NCBI RefSeq assembly: GCF_002056795.1
Contig: NZ_CP020104.1
Coordinates: 2,553,001-2,617,000 of the forward strand
From: Spirosoma aerolatum
GTDB lineage: Bacteria > Bacteroidota > Bacteroidia > Cytophagales > Spirosomataceae
DNA: 64,000 nt
Direction: 5' to 3'
Shown: one piece after another, positions 26,644 to 34,862 of the stretch
Numbering within the stretch: position 1 is the first letter of the stretch
How the letters are laid out: each line of letters starts with the position of its first letter
Notes under the pieces: model-generated
What the model saw: only the letters and a program-made list of their open reading frames with translations
Database searches by the model: none
Told to the model about the DNA's origin: nothing
Translations under genes and position numbers: made by a program

Positions 26644-26651
26644 CAAAAGTA
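26644..26651 (-). promoter_or_regulatory. -7 promoter element of the PAP2-like gene
   Basis: TACTTTTG on the minus strand, an exact TAnnTTTG match, 48 bp upstream of the proposed TTG start at 26595. It decides between the long GTG-initiated frame and the shorter one. Confidence 0.45.
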
Positions 26652-26700
26652 GAGTATACAGTTCATACACTATTCATTGTACATTATTCATTATTCAGAT

Positions 26701-28149
26701 TTAAAGCTGTTTTCGTAACCGGGCGACCGGAATGTTGAGTTGCTCGCGATATTTGGCTACCGTACGCCGGGCAATGTTATAGCCCCGGTCGTTTAGTATC
26801 TTTTCCAACTTATCGTCTGAAAGGGGATGAAGCTTAGGCTCGGCGTCAATCAGGTCTTTCAGAATATTCTTTACTTCCCGGCTGCTGACGTCCTCGCCTG
26901 TATCAGTCGAAATACCTTCCGAGAAGAAGTATTTGAGTGGATAGATCCCGAACTCGGTCTGTACGGCTTTGCTGTTAGCTACCCGCGAAACCGTCGAAAC
27001 GTCCATGTCGATCAGCGTGGCAATATCTTTCAGAATCATGGGCTTAAGCCGTGATTCGTCGCCTGTCAGGAAGAAGTCGTACTGGAAACGAACAATAGCG
27101 TTCATCGTCTTGAGCAGGGTTTGCTGGCGTTGCTTAATGGCGTCAATAAACCATTTGGCTGCATCCAGCTTCTGCTTCACAAAGGTGACCGTTTCTTTAA
27201 GGGATTTGTTCTGCTTTTTGCTCTTGTCGTAGGTATCGAGCATATCGGCAAACGACCGGCTGATCCGTAGTTCAGGGGCATTTTTAGAGTTCAGCGTCAG
27301 TTCGAGCTTGCCGTTGTTATTGGTCAGAATAAAATCAGGGACCAGGTACTGAGCGGCTCCGGCTTCATCCTCGACCGAGCCGGGTTTAGGGTTGAGCTTG
27401 ATGATGATGTCGATGACTTTTTTTAGCGAATCGTCGCTGATGTTGAGTCGTCGCTGGATCTTATCGTAATGCTTTTTGGAGAATTCGTCAAAGAAATCCT
27501 CGATAATACGGATGGCCAGTACGTTGTAGGGGTCGCTTTGGTCTTTCCGGCGAAGTTGCAGGATCAGGCACTCCTGTAGGGTACGGGCGCCAATGCCGGG
27601 TGGATCGAACGACTGAATTTTATGCAGAATATCTTCGACCTCCTCGGTAGAGGTAAACACATTCTGCCCAAAGGCCAGATCGTTGACAATTGCCTGCAAC
27701 GATCGACGGATATACCCATCGGCTTCGATACTGCCAATAAGCTGAAGACCTACGATTCGCTGCTGTTCGGTCAGATTGAGGTACCCAAATTGCTGGAGTA
27801 AGGCATCGGTCAGGCTCGAACTGGTAGCTAACGGCATTTCGCGTTCCTCTTCGGCATAGTTGCCGTCGCCCTGCATTTTGTAGCCCGTATAATCTTCATC
27901 TTTAATGTAACTATCGATGTCCAAATCGTCGTCGCGTTCTTTGTAATCGTCTACCTCATCGTATGGATCGTCTTCCTCTTTTTGCTCATATTCTTCATCC
28001 ATACCCTCTTCCAGGGCTGGATTAATTTCCAGTTCTTCTTCAATTCGGGTGTCTAATTCAGCGGTTGGTATCTGCAGCAGCTTGATAAATTGTATCTGCT
28101 GTGGAGATAGCTTTTGCTGAAGTGATTGGGATAGGCTTAACTTCTGCAT
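26701..28149 (-). CDS. rpoN: RNA polymerase sigma-54 factor
   Basis: 482 aa. Region I at the N-terminus is Gln/Leu rich (LSLSQSLQQKLSPQQIQFIKLLQ), followed by an acidic region II (about 45-90, many Asp/Glu), the core-binding domain, the helix-turn-helix (DIATLIDMDVSTVSRVANSK) and the C-terminal RpoN box (ARRTVAKYREQLNI). It directs core polymerase to -24/-12 promoters and needs an AAA+ activator; none is in the window. It is followed by the PAP2-like gene on the same strand, about 105 bp from stop to proposed start, which has its own promoter box. Confidence 0.97.
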   Translation of the reverse strand: MQKLSLSQSLQQKLSPQQIQFIKLLQIPTAELDTRIEEELEINPALEEGMDEEYEQKEEDDPYDEVDDYKERDDDLDIDSYIKDEDYTGYKMQGDGNYAEEEREMPLATSSSLTDALLQQFGYLNLTEQQRIVGLQLIGSIEADGYIRRSLQAIVNDLAFGQNVFTSTEEVEDILHKIQSFDPPGIGARTLQECLILQLRRKDQSDPYNVLAIRIIEDFFDEFSKKHYDKIQRRLNISDDSLKKVIDIIIKLNPKPGSVEDEAGAAQYLVPDFILTNNNGKLELTLNSKNAPELRISRSFADMLDTYDKSKKQNKSLKETVTFVKQKLDAAKWFIDAIKQRQQTLLKTMNAIVRFQYDFFLTGDESRLKPMILKDIATLIDMDVSTVSRVANSKAVQTEFGIYPLKYFFSEGISTDTGEDVSSREVKNILKDLIDAEPKLHPLSDDKLEKILNDRGYNIARRTVAKYREQLNIPVARLRKQL

Positions 28150-28304
28150 GTTGATGCTATAAGCGGTAGAGTTGATCCGTTATGTTGAGCGGTTAAGTTG
28201 GTAGCGCAAAACTGCCCCTCACAATTATCAGACCAAAATAATCGGTTTTTTGTTTTTGTGCACATAAATTTTCTGTGAAGTTGTTAGATACTACCTTCGC
28301 ACTC

Positions 28305-29783
28305 ATGACAAATAAGCTTTACGATACGTCCTTAAGCCTGCTGACAGATCTGTATCAGGTAACCATGGCGTATGGATACTGGAAATCGAAAACAGCTGAG
28401 AAAGAGGCTGTTTTTAATCTGTACTTTCGCAAAAACCCATTCGGTGGGGGCTTTACAATTGCCTGTGGACTGGCCAATGTGATTGGCTATATTCAGAACT
28501 TTGGCTTCTCAAAAAAAGATCTACGGTACCTCCGAACGCTCCGGGGAAACGATGGAGAGCCGATGTTTGAGGAGGCTTTTCTGGAGTATCTGGCCAATTT
28601 GAAGCTGACCTGTAGCGTTTCGGCCATTCCCGAAGGTACGGTTGTTTTTCCAAATGAGCCGATGATTCGGGTGCAGGGGCCTATTTTGCAATGCCAACTG
28701 CTCGAAACACCGCTGCTGAATCTGATCAATTTCGAATCGTTGATTGCGACCAAAGCCGCCCGATTGCGGCTGGTGGTTGACACCGATAAACTGCTTGAAT
28801 TTGGTTTGCGCAGGGCACAGGGGATCGATGGAGGAATGACGGCCAGCCGGGCAGCTTATATTGGGGGCTGTGATGCTACCTCCAACGTACTGGCCGGTAA
28901 GCTTTACGATATTCCCGTTCGGGGAACACACGCCCATAGCTGGGTGATGTCGTTCGATGATGAACAGCAGGCATTTGACACCTATTCCCAGGTGTTGCCC
29001 AACAACGTTACACTGCTGGTCGATACCTACGATACCTTACAGGGCGTTCGCCACGCCATAGAGACCGGGAAAAAATTGCGGGAGCAGGGCCATCGGCTGG
29101 CGGGTATCCGGCTCGATTCGGGCGACTTAGCCTATTTAAGTATCGAAGCCCGTAAACTGCTCGATGCCGCCGGGTTTGAGAATACCGACATTGTGGCCAG
29201 CAATGACCTCGACGAAACAATCATCAACAGTTTGAAGCAGCAGGGGGCCAAAATCAATATTTGGGGTGTGGGCACCAAGCTCGTTACCGCATTCGACCAA
29301 CCGGCGCTGGGTGGGGTTTATAAACTGGCTGCCTTGCGGAACGATACAGGCGAGTGGTCTTATAAAATGAAGTTGTCCGAACAGGCTATTAAAATATCGA
29401 CGCCGGGTATTCAGCAGGTTCGCCGGTTTCGGGACGAACGCGGCTTTCTGGCCGACATGATTTACGATACGGAGGTGATGCATGAATCAACAGGTATGGC
29501 CACTATGATTGATCCTCTCGACTTTACAAAACGCCGTCGTTTTGACGCCAACCAACCCCACGAAGACTTGCTGGTACCTGTATTTCAAGACGGTCAGTGC
29601 GTGTATACCTCGCCGGGTATTCATGACGTACGGGCGCGGGTGCAGGAACAACTAGCAGGCCTGCACCCTGGCGTAAAGCGTTTCGTAAACCCGCACATTT
29701 ATCCAGTAGGGTTAGAAAAGCGGCTGCATGATCATAAAACAGAACTTATCCTTAAGCTGCGGGAAGGTCAGACCAAAAAATAA
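28305..29783 (+). CDS. pncB: Nicotinate phosphoribosyltransferase
   Basis: 492 aa from the ATG at 28305; the frame also opens at a GTG (28275), but a TACCTTCG box at 28292 suggests transcription begins between them. Motifs: LLTDLYQVTMAYGYW at the N-terminus, GLRRAQGIDGGMTASRAAYIGGCDATSN in the middle (catalytic loop), VRGTHAHSWVMSF and GIRLDSGDLAYLS. It converts nicotinate and PRPP to nicotinate mononucleotide in NAD salvage. The NAD synthetase nadE is at 46.3 kb. Confidence 0.94.
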   Translation: MTNKLYDTSLSLLTDLYQVTMAYGYWKSKTAEKEAVFNLYFRKNPFGGGFTIACGLANVIGYIQNFGFSKKDLRYLRTLRGNDGEPMFEEAFLEYLANLKLTCSVSAIPEGTVVFPNEPMIRVQGPILQCQLLETPLLNLINFESLIATKAARLRLVVDTDKLLEFGLRRAQGIDGGMTASRAAYIGGCDATSNVLAGKLYDIPVRGTHAHSWVMSFDDEQQAFDTYSQVLPNNVTLLVDTYDTLQGVRHAIETGKKLREQGHRLAGIRLDSGDLAYLSIEARKLLDAAGFENTDIVASNDLDETIINSLKQQGAKINIWGVGTKLVTAFDQPALGGVYKLAALRNDTGEWSYKMKLSEQAIKISTPGIQQVRRFRDERGFLADMIYDTEVMHESTGMATMIDPLDFTKRRRFDANQPHEDLLVPVFQDGQCVYTSPGIHDVRARVQEQLAGLHPGVKRFVNPHIYPVGLEKRLHDHKTELILKLREGQTKK

Positions 29784-30131
29784 GTTACTAACCGGAATCG
29801 TAGATTCTGCTAAGGCGTGGACCAGCCCAGGCGCAGGTTGGTTAGTCGTGAGGAATGGATGGGTGATCGTAGAGGTTGAACATAGCGTTTTGATTGAGCA
29901 GGTGTGACTAAAAACGGAAAGCGGAAGTAAACAATGGCTACCTACTGATAGGTAAATATTTACAAATAAGCCTTATTGTAAAATCAGTAACAAGGGAAGC
30001 TATGTCAACCCTAGGCTTTTTCTTGCCAACCCTCATTTTTTTCTTGTGGAAAAAATAATTGTCTAGAAAAGCAAGGGGTTGAGTAGATTTGCTGGCAGAG
30101 AGGTTGTTGACTACCTATTGAATTTCACACC
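29784..30131. other. Intergenic region upstream of the two-component system
   Basis: About 350 bp with no gene. It becomes AT-rich toward its end and contains the TAGATTTG box (30084-30091) expected to drive the kinase-regulator operon. Confidence 0.6.
30084..30091 (+). promoter_or_regulatory. -7 promoter element of the kinase/LytTR operon
   Basis: TAGATTTG, an exact TAnnTTTG match, 40 bp upstream of the ATG at 30132. A TTG at 30059-30061 is about the right distance for the -33 element. Confidence 0.55.
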
Positions 30132-31883
30132 ATGACGTGCTGTTTGCGAGCCTTTTTCGTTTGCCTTGGAGGGTTATGGCTAATTGCGTCCAGCCTAGGC
30201 ATTGCGCAGGAGCCTTCCTATCTGAAGGTACAGACCAATCGACTGCAAAAGGCACAGCAAGCCGAGCAGGAAGCCCTGGCAAAACGGGATTCGTCATTGC
30301 TGGCCGAAGCCTACTACCTGTATGGGAAAACCTACTCCTTTACAGGCGACTATCAGAATGCACATCGGTATTTTATCAAATCACTTCGTATTCTTGAACC
30401 CAAAGGTTTCTCGGAAGAACTCAGTCGGCTCTACTATCGGCTGAGTAACATCGAAATCAAGCAGGGGCATCTGACAGAGGCAGTACGATACGGCCGGTAT
30501 GCCATGCACATTGCACGGTCCTTGAAGTCAGATACTGCCCTTTCACGAGCCTGCATCGGGTTGGGACAGGTCTATGCAAATATCTGGACGAACCAGCGCC
30601 CACAGGCTCGAACGTCGTACGACAGTAGCCTTTTCTTCTATGGCGAAGCCGAAGCCGCCTGTCGACGGTTGAAAGATAGCGTTGGCGTCGCCGATGTATA
30701 TGCCGCCCTGGGCGAACTGCTGGCCAGTGCTCGACATCCACAGGCCGCTACCTATCTGGAGAAGTCATTAACGTTATTTCAGTTCAAGAAGAAGGCGGAT
30801 ATTCTATTGAAAGTTATGCCGCAACTGGCCGGAATCTACCTTGATAACGGACAGTTTGACAAGGCCTGGCAGCTGCTGAGCGATGCCGAAAAACAATATA
30901 AATCGCGAAATCTGAATGATTACGATACTCAGATCGGTATTGATGTTCAGCTTGTTCGCTATTATGAAAAGACAAACCAGTGGAAATTGGCCTACGAACG
31001 ACTAAGGCAGTTGGAACGCCTTCAGAACTATGCCTTTCGGGCTGATCACCAGGGAGCCATCACCCGGCTCAATGTGGAATACGAAACGGAAAAAAAAGAA
31101 GCCCTGCTGAAAGCCCAAAATCGTGAATTGATGTTGCGTACCGAAACTCTGCAGAGCCAGCGTCGATTTACCATTACCCTATCGTTGCTGCTGGTGCTGG
31201 TAACGGCTATGAGCCTGGTGTTTTTTCGACTTAATCGACGCAATCAGCGAATCAGCCGCCAGAACGAAGCGTTAGTAAAAGAGCAGAACCACCGGGTCAA
31301 GAACAACCTCCAGGTGGTAGCCAGTCTGCTGAATCTTCAGGCTAAACGATTGTCGGACGAATCGGCCAGGAAAGCTGTTGAAGAAAGTCGATTGCGGATT
31401 CAGTCCATGGCGATTGTCCACCGACGACTCTATGATGGAGAAAAGCTGGCACAGATTGATCTGGACGAATTTGTTCGGGAACTGGTGCAGGGGGTTTTAA
31501 AAACCTTTGGGTATCCGGCGCTTGAGCCTCATTTTACGATCGCGCCCATCCCGCTTACGGTCGATAAAGCCGTGCCGATGGGGTTGATTCTGAATGAGCT
31601 CATAACTAATGCCTGTAAATATGCGTTTCCTGCTAATGATACCCCTCAGTTGTGGATTAGCTGCCGCCAGCGGGGAGTACAGCTTGAATGCACAGTTGCT
31701 GACAATGGGCCTGGTTTCGATAATACGGAAACGTCATTTTGGGATGATAATGTAGTGGTTCAGCGTACCTCGTTCGGCATGGCGCTAATCGATGCACAGG
31801 TAGCCCAGTTATCGGGAACCTATTCGTTCAGCACGGGCGAAGGCGGAAAGGGAACGCTATTTAGTATGGTCTATAAACTGTAG
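30132..31883 (+). CDS. TPR-containing sensor histidine kinase (HisKA_2 type)
   Basis: 583 aa. A signal sequence (CCLRAFFVCLGGLWLIASSLGIAQ) leads to a periplasmic region of about five tetratricopeptide-like repeats (about 30-330, e.g. AEAYYLYGKTYSFTGDYQNAHRY), a coiled coil, one membrane helix (about 343-362), and a cytoplasmic HisKA_2 domain with His387 in EQNHRVKNNLQVVASLLNLQ. The ATPase domain has LILNELITNACKYAF and VADNGPGFD. It is followed after 13 bp by a LytTR response regulator, its evident partner. The phosphonate-type locus begins 900 bp downstream on the same strand, so it may regulate that locus. Confidence 0.93.
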   Translation: MTCCLRAFFVCLGGLWLIASSLGIAQEPSYLKVQTNRLQKAQQAEQEALAKRDSSLLAEAYYLYGKTYSFTGDYQNAHRYFIKSLRILEPKGFSEELSRLYYRLSNIEIKQGHLTEAVRYGRYAMHIARSLKSDTALSRACIGLGQVYANIWTNQRPQARTSYDSSLFFYGEAEAACRRLKDSVGVADVYAALGELLASARHPQAATYLEKSLTLFQFKKKADILLKVMPQLAGIYLDNGQFDKAWQLLSDAEKQYKSRNLNDYDTQIGIDVQLVRYYEKTNQWKLAYERLRQLERLQNYAFRADHQGAITRLNVEYETEKKEALLKAQNRELMLRTETLQSQRRFTITLSLLLVLVTAMSLVFFRLNRRNQRISRQNEALVKEQNHRVKNNLQVVASLLNLQAKRLSDESARKAVEESRLRIQSMAIVHRRLYDGEKLAQIDLDEFVRELVQGVLKTFGYPALEPHFTIAPIPLTVDKAVPMGLILNELITNACKYAFPANDTPQLWISCRQRGVQLECTVADNGPGFDNTETSFWDDNVVVQRTSFGMALIDAQVAQLSGTYSFSTGEGGKGTLFSMVYKL

Positions 31884-31896
31884 TTAGTGAGGAATT

Positions 31897-32634
31897 ATGA
31901 ATCCGTTAACGATTCTGATTGTTGAAGATGAAACCATTACGGCTATGGACCTTCGCGAGACGCTTCAGGAAGCGGGGCATAGGGTAGTGGCTATTGCGCG
32001 TACATTTGATCAGGCGCTGGAAGCTGTTAAGCGGCACCGGCCCGATCTGGCGTTGATCGACATACAACTGGAAGGATCCAGTGCCGATGGAATAACAACA
32101 GCGCGGGAACTGCTGGAAATTCATCGAATGCCGATTATTTACCTGACGGCCAATTCGGAGCCATCAACATTTCAGGCAGCTAAGAAAACACTTCCGGCCG
32201 CGTATTTGCTCAAACCTTTTCGGCACGACGAATTGAAATTACAGGTCGAACTGGCCTATTATTATTTCCAGTCGATGCTCAAAGAGTCGGAAGACGTTGC
32301 TTCGTCGGGGTATTTGTACCTGCCGGTCGATAAAGGGTATGAGAAGGTGGCTCCCAATACGGTGTTATACGTTGAAGCCGACGGGGCTTATGTGAAATTG
32401 TACCTGAACAATGGCAAAACGCACCATATCAGCACGAACCTGAGCCATCTGGCTCAGTATTTTCAGGCGGCTAATTTCTATCGCCTTTCCCGCTCATTAC
32501 TCATTAATCTCGACCATGTAGAGCGCGTAGAACCTAATTACCTGTTCTTAACAGACTACCGGCCCGCTATCCAGATTCCAGCTACCAGCCGGAAAGAACT
32601 GCTGAAAAAACTAACCATCGTACGAACCAAATAG
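31897..32634 (+). CDS. LytTR response regulator
   Basis: 245 aa. The receiver domain (about 5-125) has acidic pair Glu10/Asp11, phospho-acceptor Asp55 in ALIDIQLEG, and the switch lysine in YLLKPFRHDE. The C-terminal LytTR DNA-binding domain (about 145-245) shows VLYVEADGAYVKLYLNNGK and FYRLSRSLLINLDHVERV. LytTR proteins bind pairs of short direct repeats. It is translated just after the kinase gene and precedes the phosphonatase-like gene by about 150 bp. Confidence 0.95.
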   Translation: MNPLTILIVEDETITAMDLRETLQEAGHRVVAIARTFDQALEAVKRHRPDLALIDIQLEGSSADGITTARELLEIHRMPIIYLTANSEPSTFQAAKKTLPAAYLLKPFRHDELKLQVELAYYYFQSMLKESEDVASSGYLYLPVDKGYEKVAPNTVLYVEADGAYVKLYLNNGKTHHISTNLSHLAQYFQAANFYRLSRSLLINLDHVERVEPNYLFLTDYRPAIQIPATSRKELLKKLTIVRTK

Positions 32635-32787
32635 GAATCCAACTAGCTTCAGGAAAGTGGCGTACACCCACCGTTATGGCTCGACTGGGGCAGAACGACT
32701 AAAAATATTCTCTATTTCTTAATACGAAGCAGGTCGCTTGTACTGAAAAAATCCGTTGCTTTACTTCTCCTCAGATAAATTCAATCC

Positions 32788-33525
32788 ATGCAACCCATTG
32801 AATTAGTGGTTTTTGATATGGCAGGCACTACCGTAACCGACCATCACGAGGTGGAACGGTGTTTTGCCGAAGCGGCTGCCCAAACGGGCCTGTTCGTGAC
32901 CGATGAGCGCATTCTGGCTATGCAGGGCCTAGCCAAACGGTATGTGTTCGAGACACTCTGGAAAGAACAACTCGGTGAGTTGCATACTGATATTCAGCGG
33001 CAGGTCGATGTTTCGTATGCTACCTTCCGGCATATTCTGGAAGCGCATTACCGAACTCATGGTGCCACACCAACCGAGGGGTGCCTGGATACATTTGCTT
33101 ACCTACGAAGCCAGGGAATTGCTATTGCGCTTACTACGGGTTTTTATCGGGTTGTAACCGATATTATTCTGGAGAAACTGGGCTGGCTCGATGGGCTGGA
33201 CAAACGCTACATGGGCAGTCCGCAGAGTATCATTCAGCTTTCCATCGCCAGCGATGAAGTAGAGCGTGGGCGGCCCTATCCATACATGATTGAGCGGGCC
33301 ATAAACTGGCTAAACGTGTCTAGCCCCAAAGCCGTGATCAATGTTGGCGATACGCCTTCCGATCTGCTGTCGGGCCGGGCGGCTGGTGTAGCCCTCAATC
33401 TGGGCGTAATCAATGGCACTCATTCCCGCGATCAACTGGAAGCGCACCCACACGATTTACTGATTGGGTCATTGGCCGAATTGCCTGCTCTGATTGAGTC
33501 TCGAAAAGAAATGATTGAAGTATAG
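32788..33525 (+). CDS. Phosphonatase-like HAD hydrolase (PhnX-like, TIGR03351 type)
   Basis: 245 aa. The HAD motif is VVFDMAGTTVTD: Asp10 is the nucleophile, and the residue two places on is Ala12 rather than the Asp used by phosphatases, as in phosphonoacetaldehyde hydrolase. Lys50 in MQGLAKRYVFE sits where PhnX has its Schiff-base lysine (Lys53 of the B. cereus enzyme). Other motifs are ALTTGFYR and NVGDTPSDLLSGRAAG. The likely reaction is hydrolytic cleavage of the C-P bond of phosphonoacetaldehyde or a similar carbonyl phosphonate. It precedes an FAD amine oxidase by 21 bp, the typical partner of this subfamily. Confidence 0.86.
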   Translation: MQPIELVVFDMAGTTVTDHHEVERCFAEAAAQTGLFVTDERILAMQGLAKRYVFETLWKEQLGELHTDIQRQVDVSYATFRHILEAHYRTHGATPTEGCLDTFAYLRSQGIAIALTTGFYRVVTDIILEKLGWLDGLDKRYMGSPQSIIQLSIASDEVERGRPYPYMIERAINWLNVSSPKAVINVGDTPSDLLSGRAAGVALNLGVINGTHSRDQLEAHPHDLLIGSLAELPALIESRKEMIEV

Positions 33526-33546
33526 CGGAGGAACGTACGTCGATAT

Positions 33547-34698
33547 ATGCCTACTTACGACCTGATTATTGTTGGAGCCGGAGCGCTCGGGACATTTCAT
33601 GCCTATCATGCGGCTAAATCCGGGCTGCGGGTTTTACTGCTCGAAAAAGATCGTTATCCTATTCAGGCTACTGTGCGGAATTTTGGGCAGGTGGTTCCCT
33701 CCGGGCTGGCTGGCCGATGGTTCGATTACGGGCGTCGGAGCCTGGAGATTTACCAGCGTATTCAGCAGGAAACCGACCTGACTGTTCGGGCCAATGGTAC
33801 CATTTATATCGCGTCAGACAACGATGAGTGGACATTGGTAAATGAGTTGTGTGGCCGATACCAGCAGATTGGTTACCCTTGTTCATTACTGACCAAAGCA
33901 GAGTGCCTGGATAAATACCCTACCTTGCAGCCTGACTATGTAGTGGGCGGGTTATTTTTTCCCGGTGAGATGAGTGTGGAGCCGGAACAGATGATTCACC
34001 GACTCATTGCATATGTCCAGGAGAAACACGGTGTAGACTACCGACCGGGTTCGGCAGTTATTGATGTGCAGCCAGATGGGGGAGGGGCTACCGTAACCCT
34101 CAGTAACCGCCAGCGTTTTCAGGGAAATCGAGTACTCATTTGTGGAGGGCATGAAGTTCGTCTGTTGTATTCGGAAATTTTGGCTAAGGCCGGATTGGTT
34201 GTCAGTAAGCTACAAATGCTCCTGGCGGAACCGGTAGCTGGTCTTCAACTACCTGGCAATATCCTGACCGGATTGACCATTCGCCGGTATGAGTCATTTC
34301 AGGAATGTCCGTCGTATGTGGCTATCAAGACGCCCGATTCGCTGGCCGAACTGAAAAAATGGGGTATTCATATTCTGTTCAAGCAGGCTGCCGACGGTTC
34401 GATTATTGTGGGAGATTCGCACGAATATGCCAACGCTACCCAGGCCGAAGATCTGGGGTATCATACGCAGGATTATATCAACGACCTTATGCTGGCCGAA
34501 GCCCGGCGGATTGTTTCGTTTCCAATCGCCATAAAAAAGACCTGGGCCGGTTTTTATAGCCAGACTCCAGCCGAAATCTTTGAGTACGATGTTGATCCTA
34601 CCATTCGGATCGTGACCGGTATAGGAGGGAAAGGCATGAGTTCGGGCGCGGGTTATGCCGAAGAAAGTATCCGTCAGTGGTTAGGTGTATACGTATAG
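33547..34698 (+). CDS. FAD-dependent oxidoreductase of phosphonate clusters (TIGR03364-type)
   Basis: 383 aa DAO-family flavoprotein. The N-terminal Rossmann motif is IIVGAGALGTFHAYHAAKSG, followed by VLLLEKDRYP. The conserved RNFGQVVPSGLAG and the C-terminal VTGIGGKGMSSGAGYAE complete the FAD site. It resembles TIGR03364 (proposed HpnW), found beside TIGR03351 hydrolases; related enzymes are reported to oxidise 2-aminoethylphosphonate or its N-methyl form to phosphonoacetaldehyde. Here it would replace the transaminase PhnW, feeding the upstream hydrolase. Substrate assignment is inference from family and context. Confidence 0.85.
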   Translation: MPTYDLIIVGAGALGTFHAYHAAKSGLRVLLLEKDRYPIQATVRNFGQVVPSGLAGRWFDYGRRSLEIYQRIQQETDLTVRANGTIYIASDNDEWTLVNELCGRYQQIGYPCSLLTKAECLDKYPTLQPDYVVGGLFFPGEMSVEPEQMIHRLIAYVQEKHGVDYRPGSAVIDVQPDGGGATVTLSNRQRFQGNRVLICGGHEVRLLYSEILAKAGLVVSKLQMLLAEPVAGLQLPGNILTGLTIRRYESFQECPSYVAIKTPDSLAELKKWGIHILFKQAADGSIIVGDSHEYANATQAEDLGYHTQDYINDLMLAEARRIVSFPIAIKKTWAGFYSQTPAEIFEYDVDPTIRIVTGIGGKGMSSGAGYAEESIRQWLGVYV

Positions 34699-34816
34699 AG
34701 GCTGTAAAATCGAAACATAACGATTTGGTAAAGTTGCCTTAATGTTCGGCTTATAGCGCGTTATCTTGTTGATAATGAAGTAAAATAGAGGTAATACTGG
34801 CGTAATAGCCGGATCA

Positions 34817-34824
34817 TACTTTTG
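34817..34824 (+). promoter_or_regulatory. -7 promoter element of the susC-like gene
   Basis: TACTTTTG, exact TAnnTTTG match, 38 bp upstream of the ATG at 34863. It suggests the SusCD genes have their own promoter in addition to read-through from the hydrolase-oxidase pair. No clear -33 TTG is seen. Confidence 0.5.
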
Positions 34825-34862
34825 CGGAAAAGTACTTAAGCAATACTAACCTGCAAAAGCGT

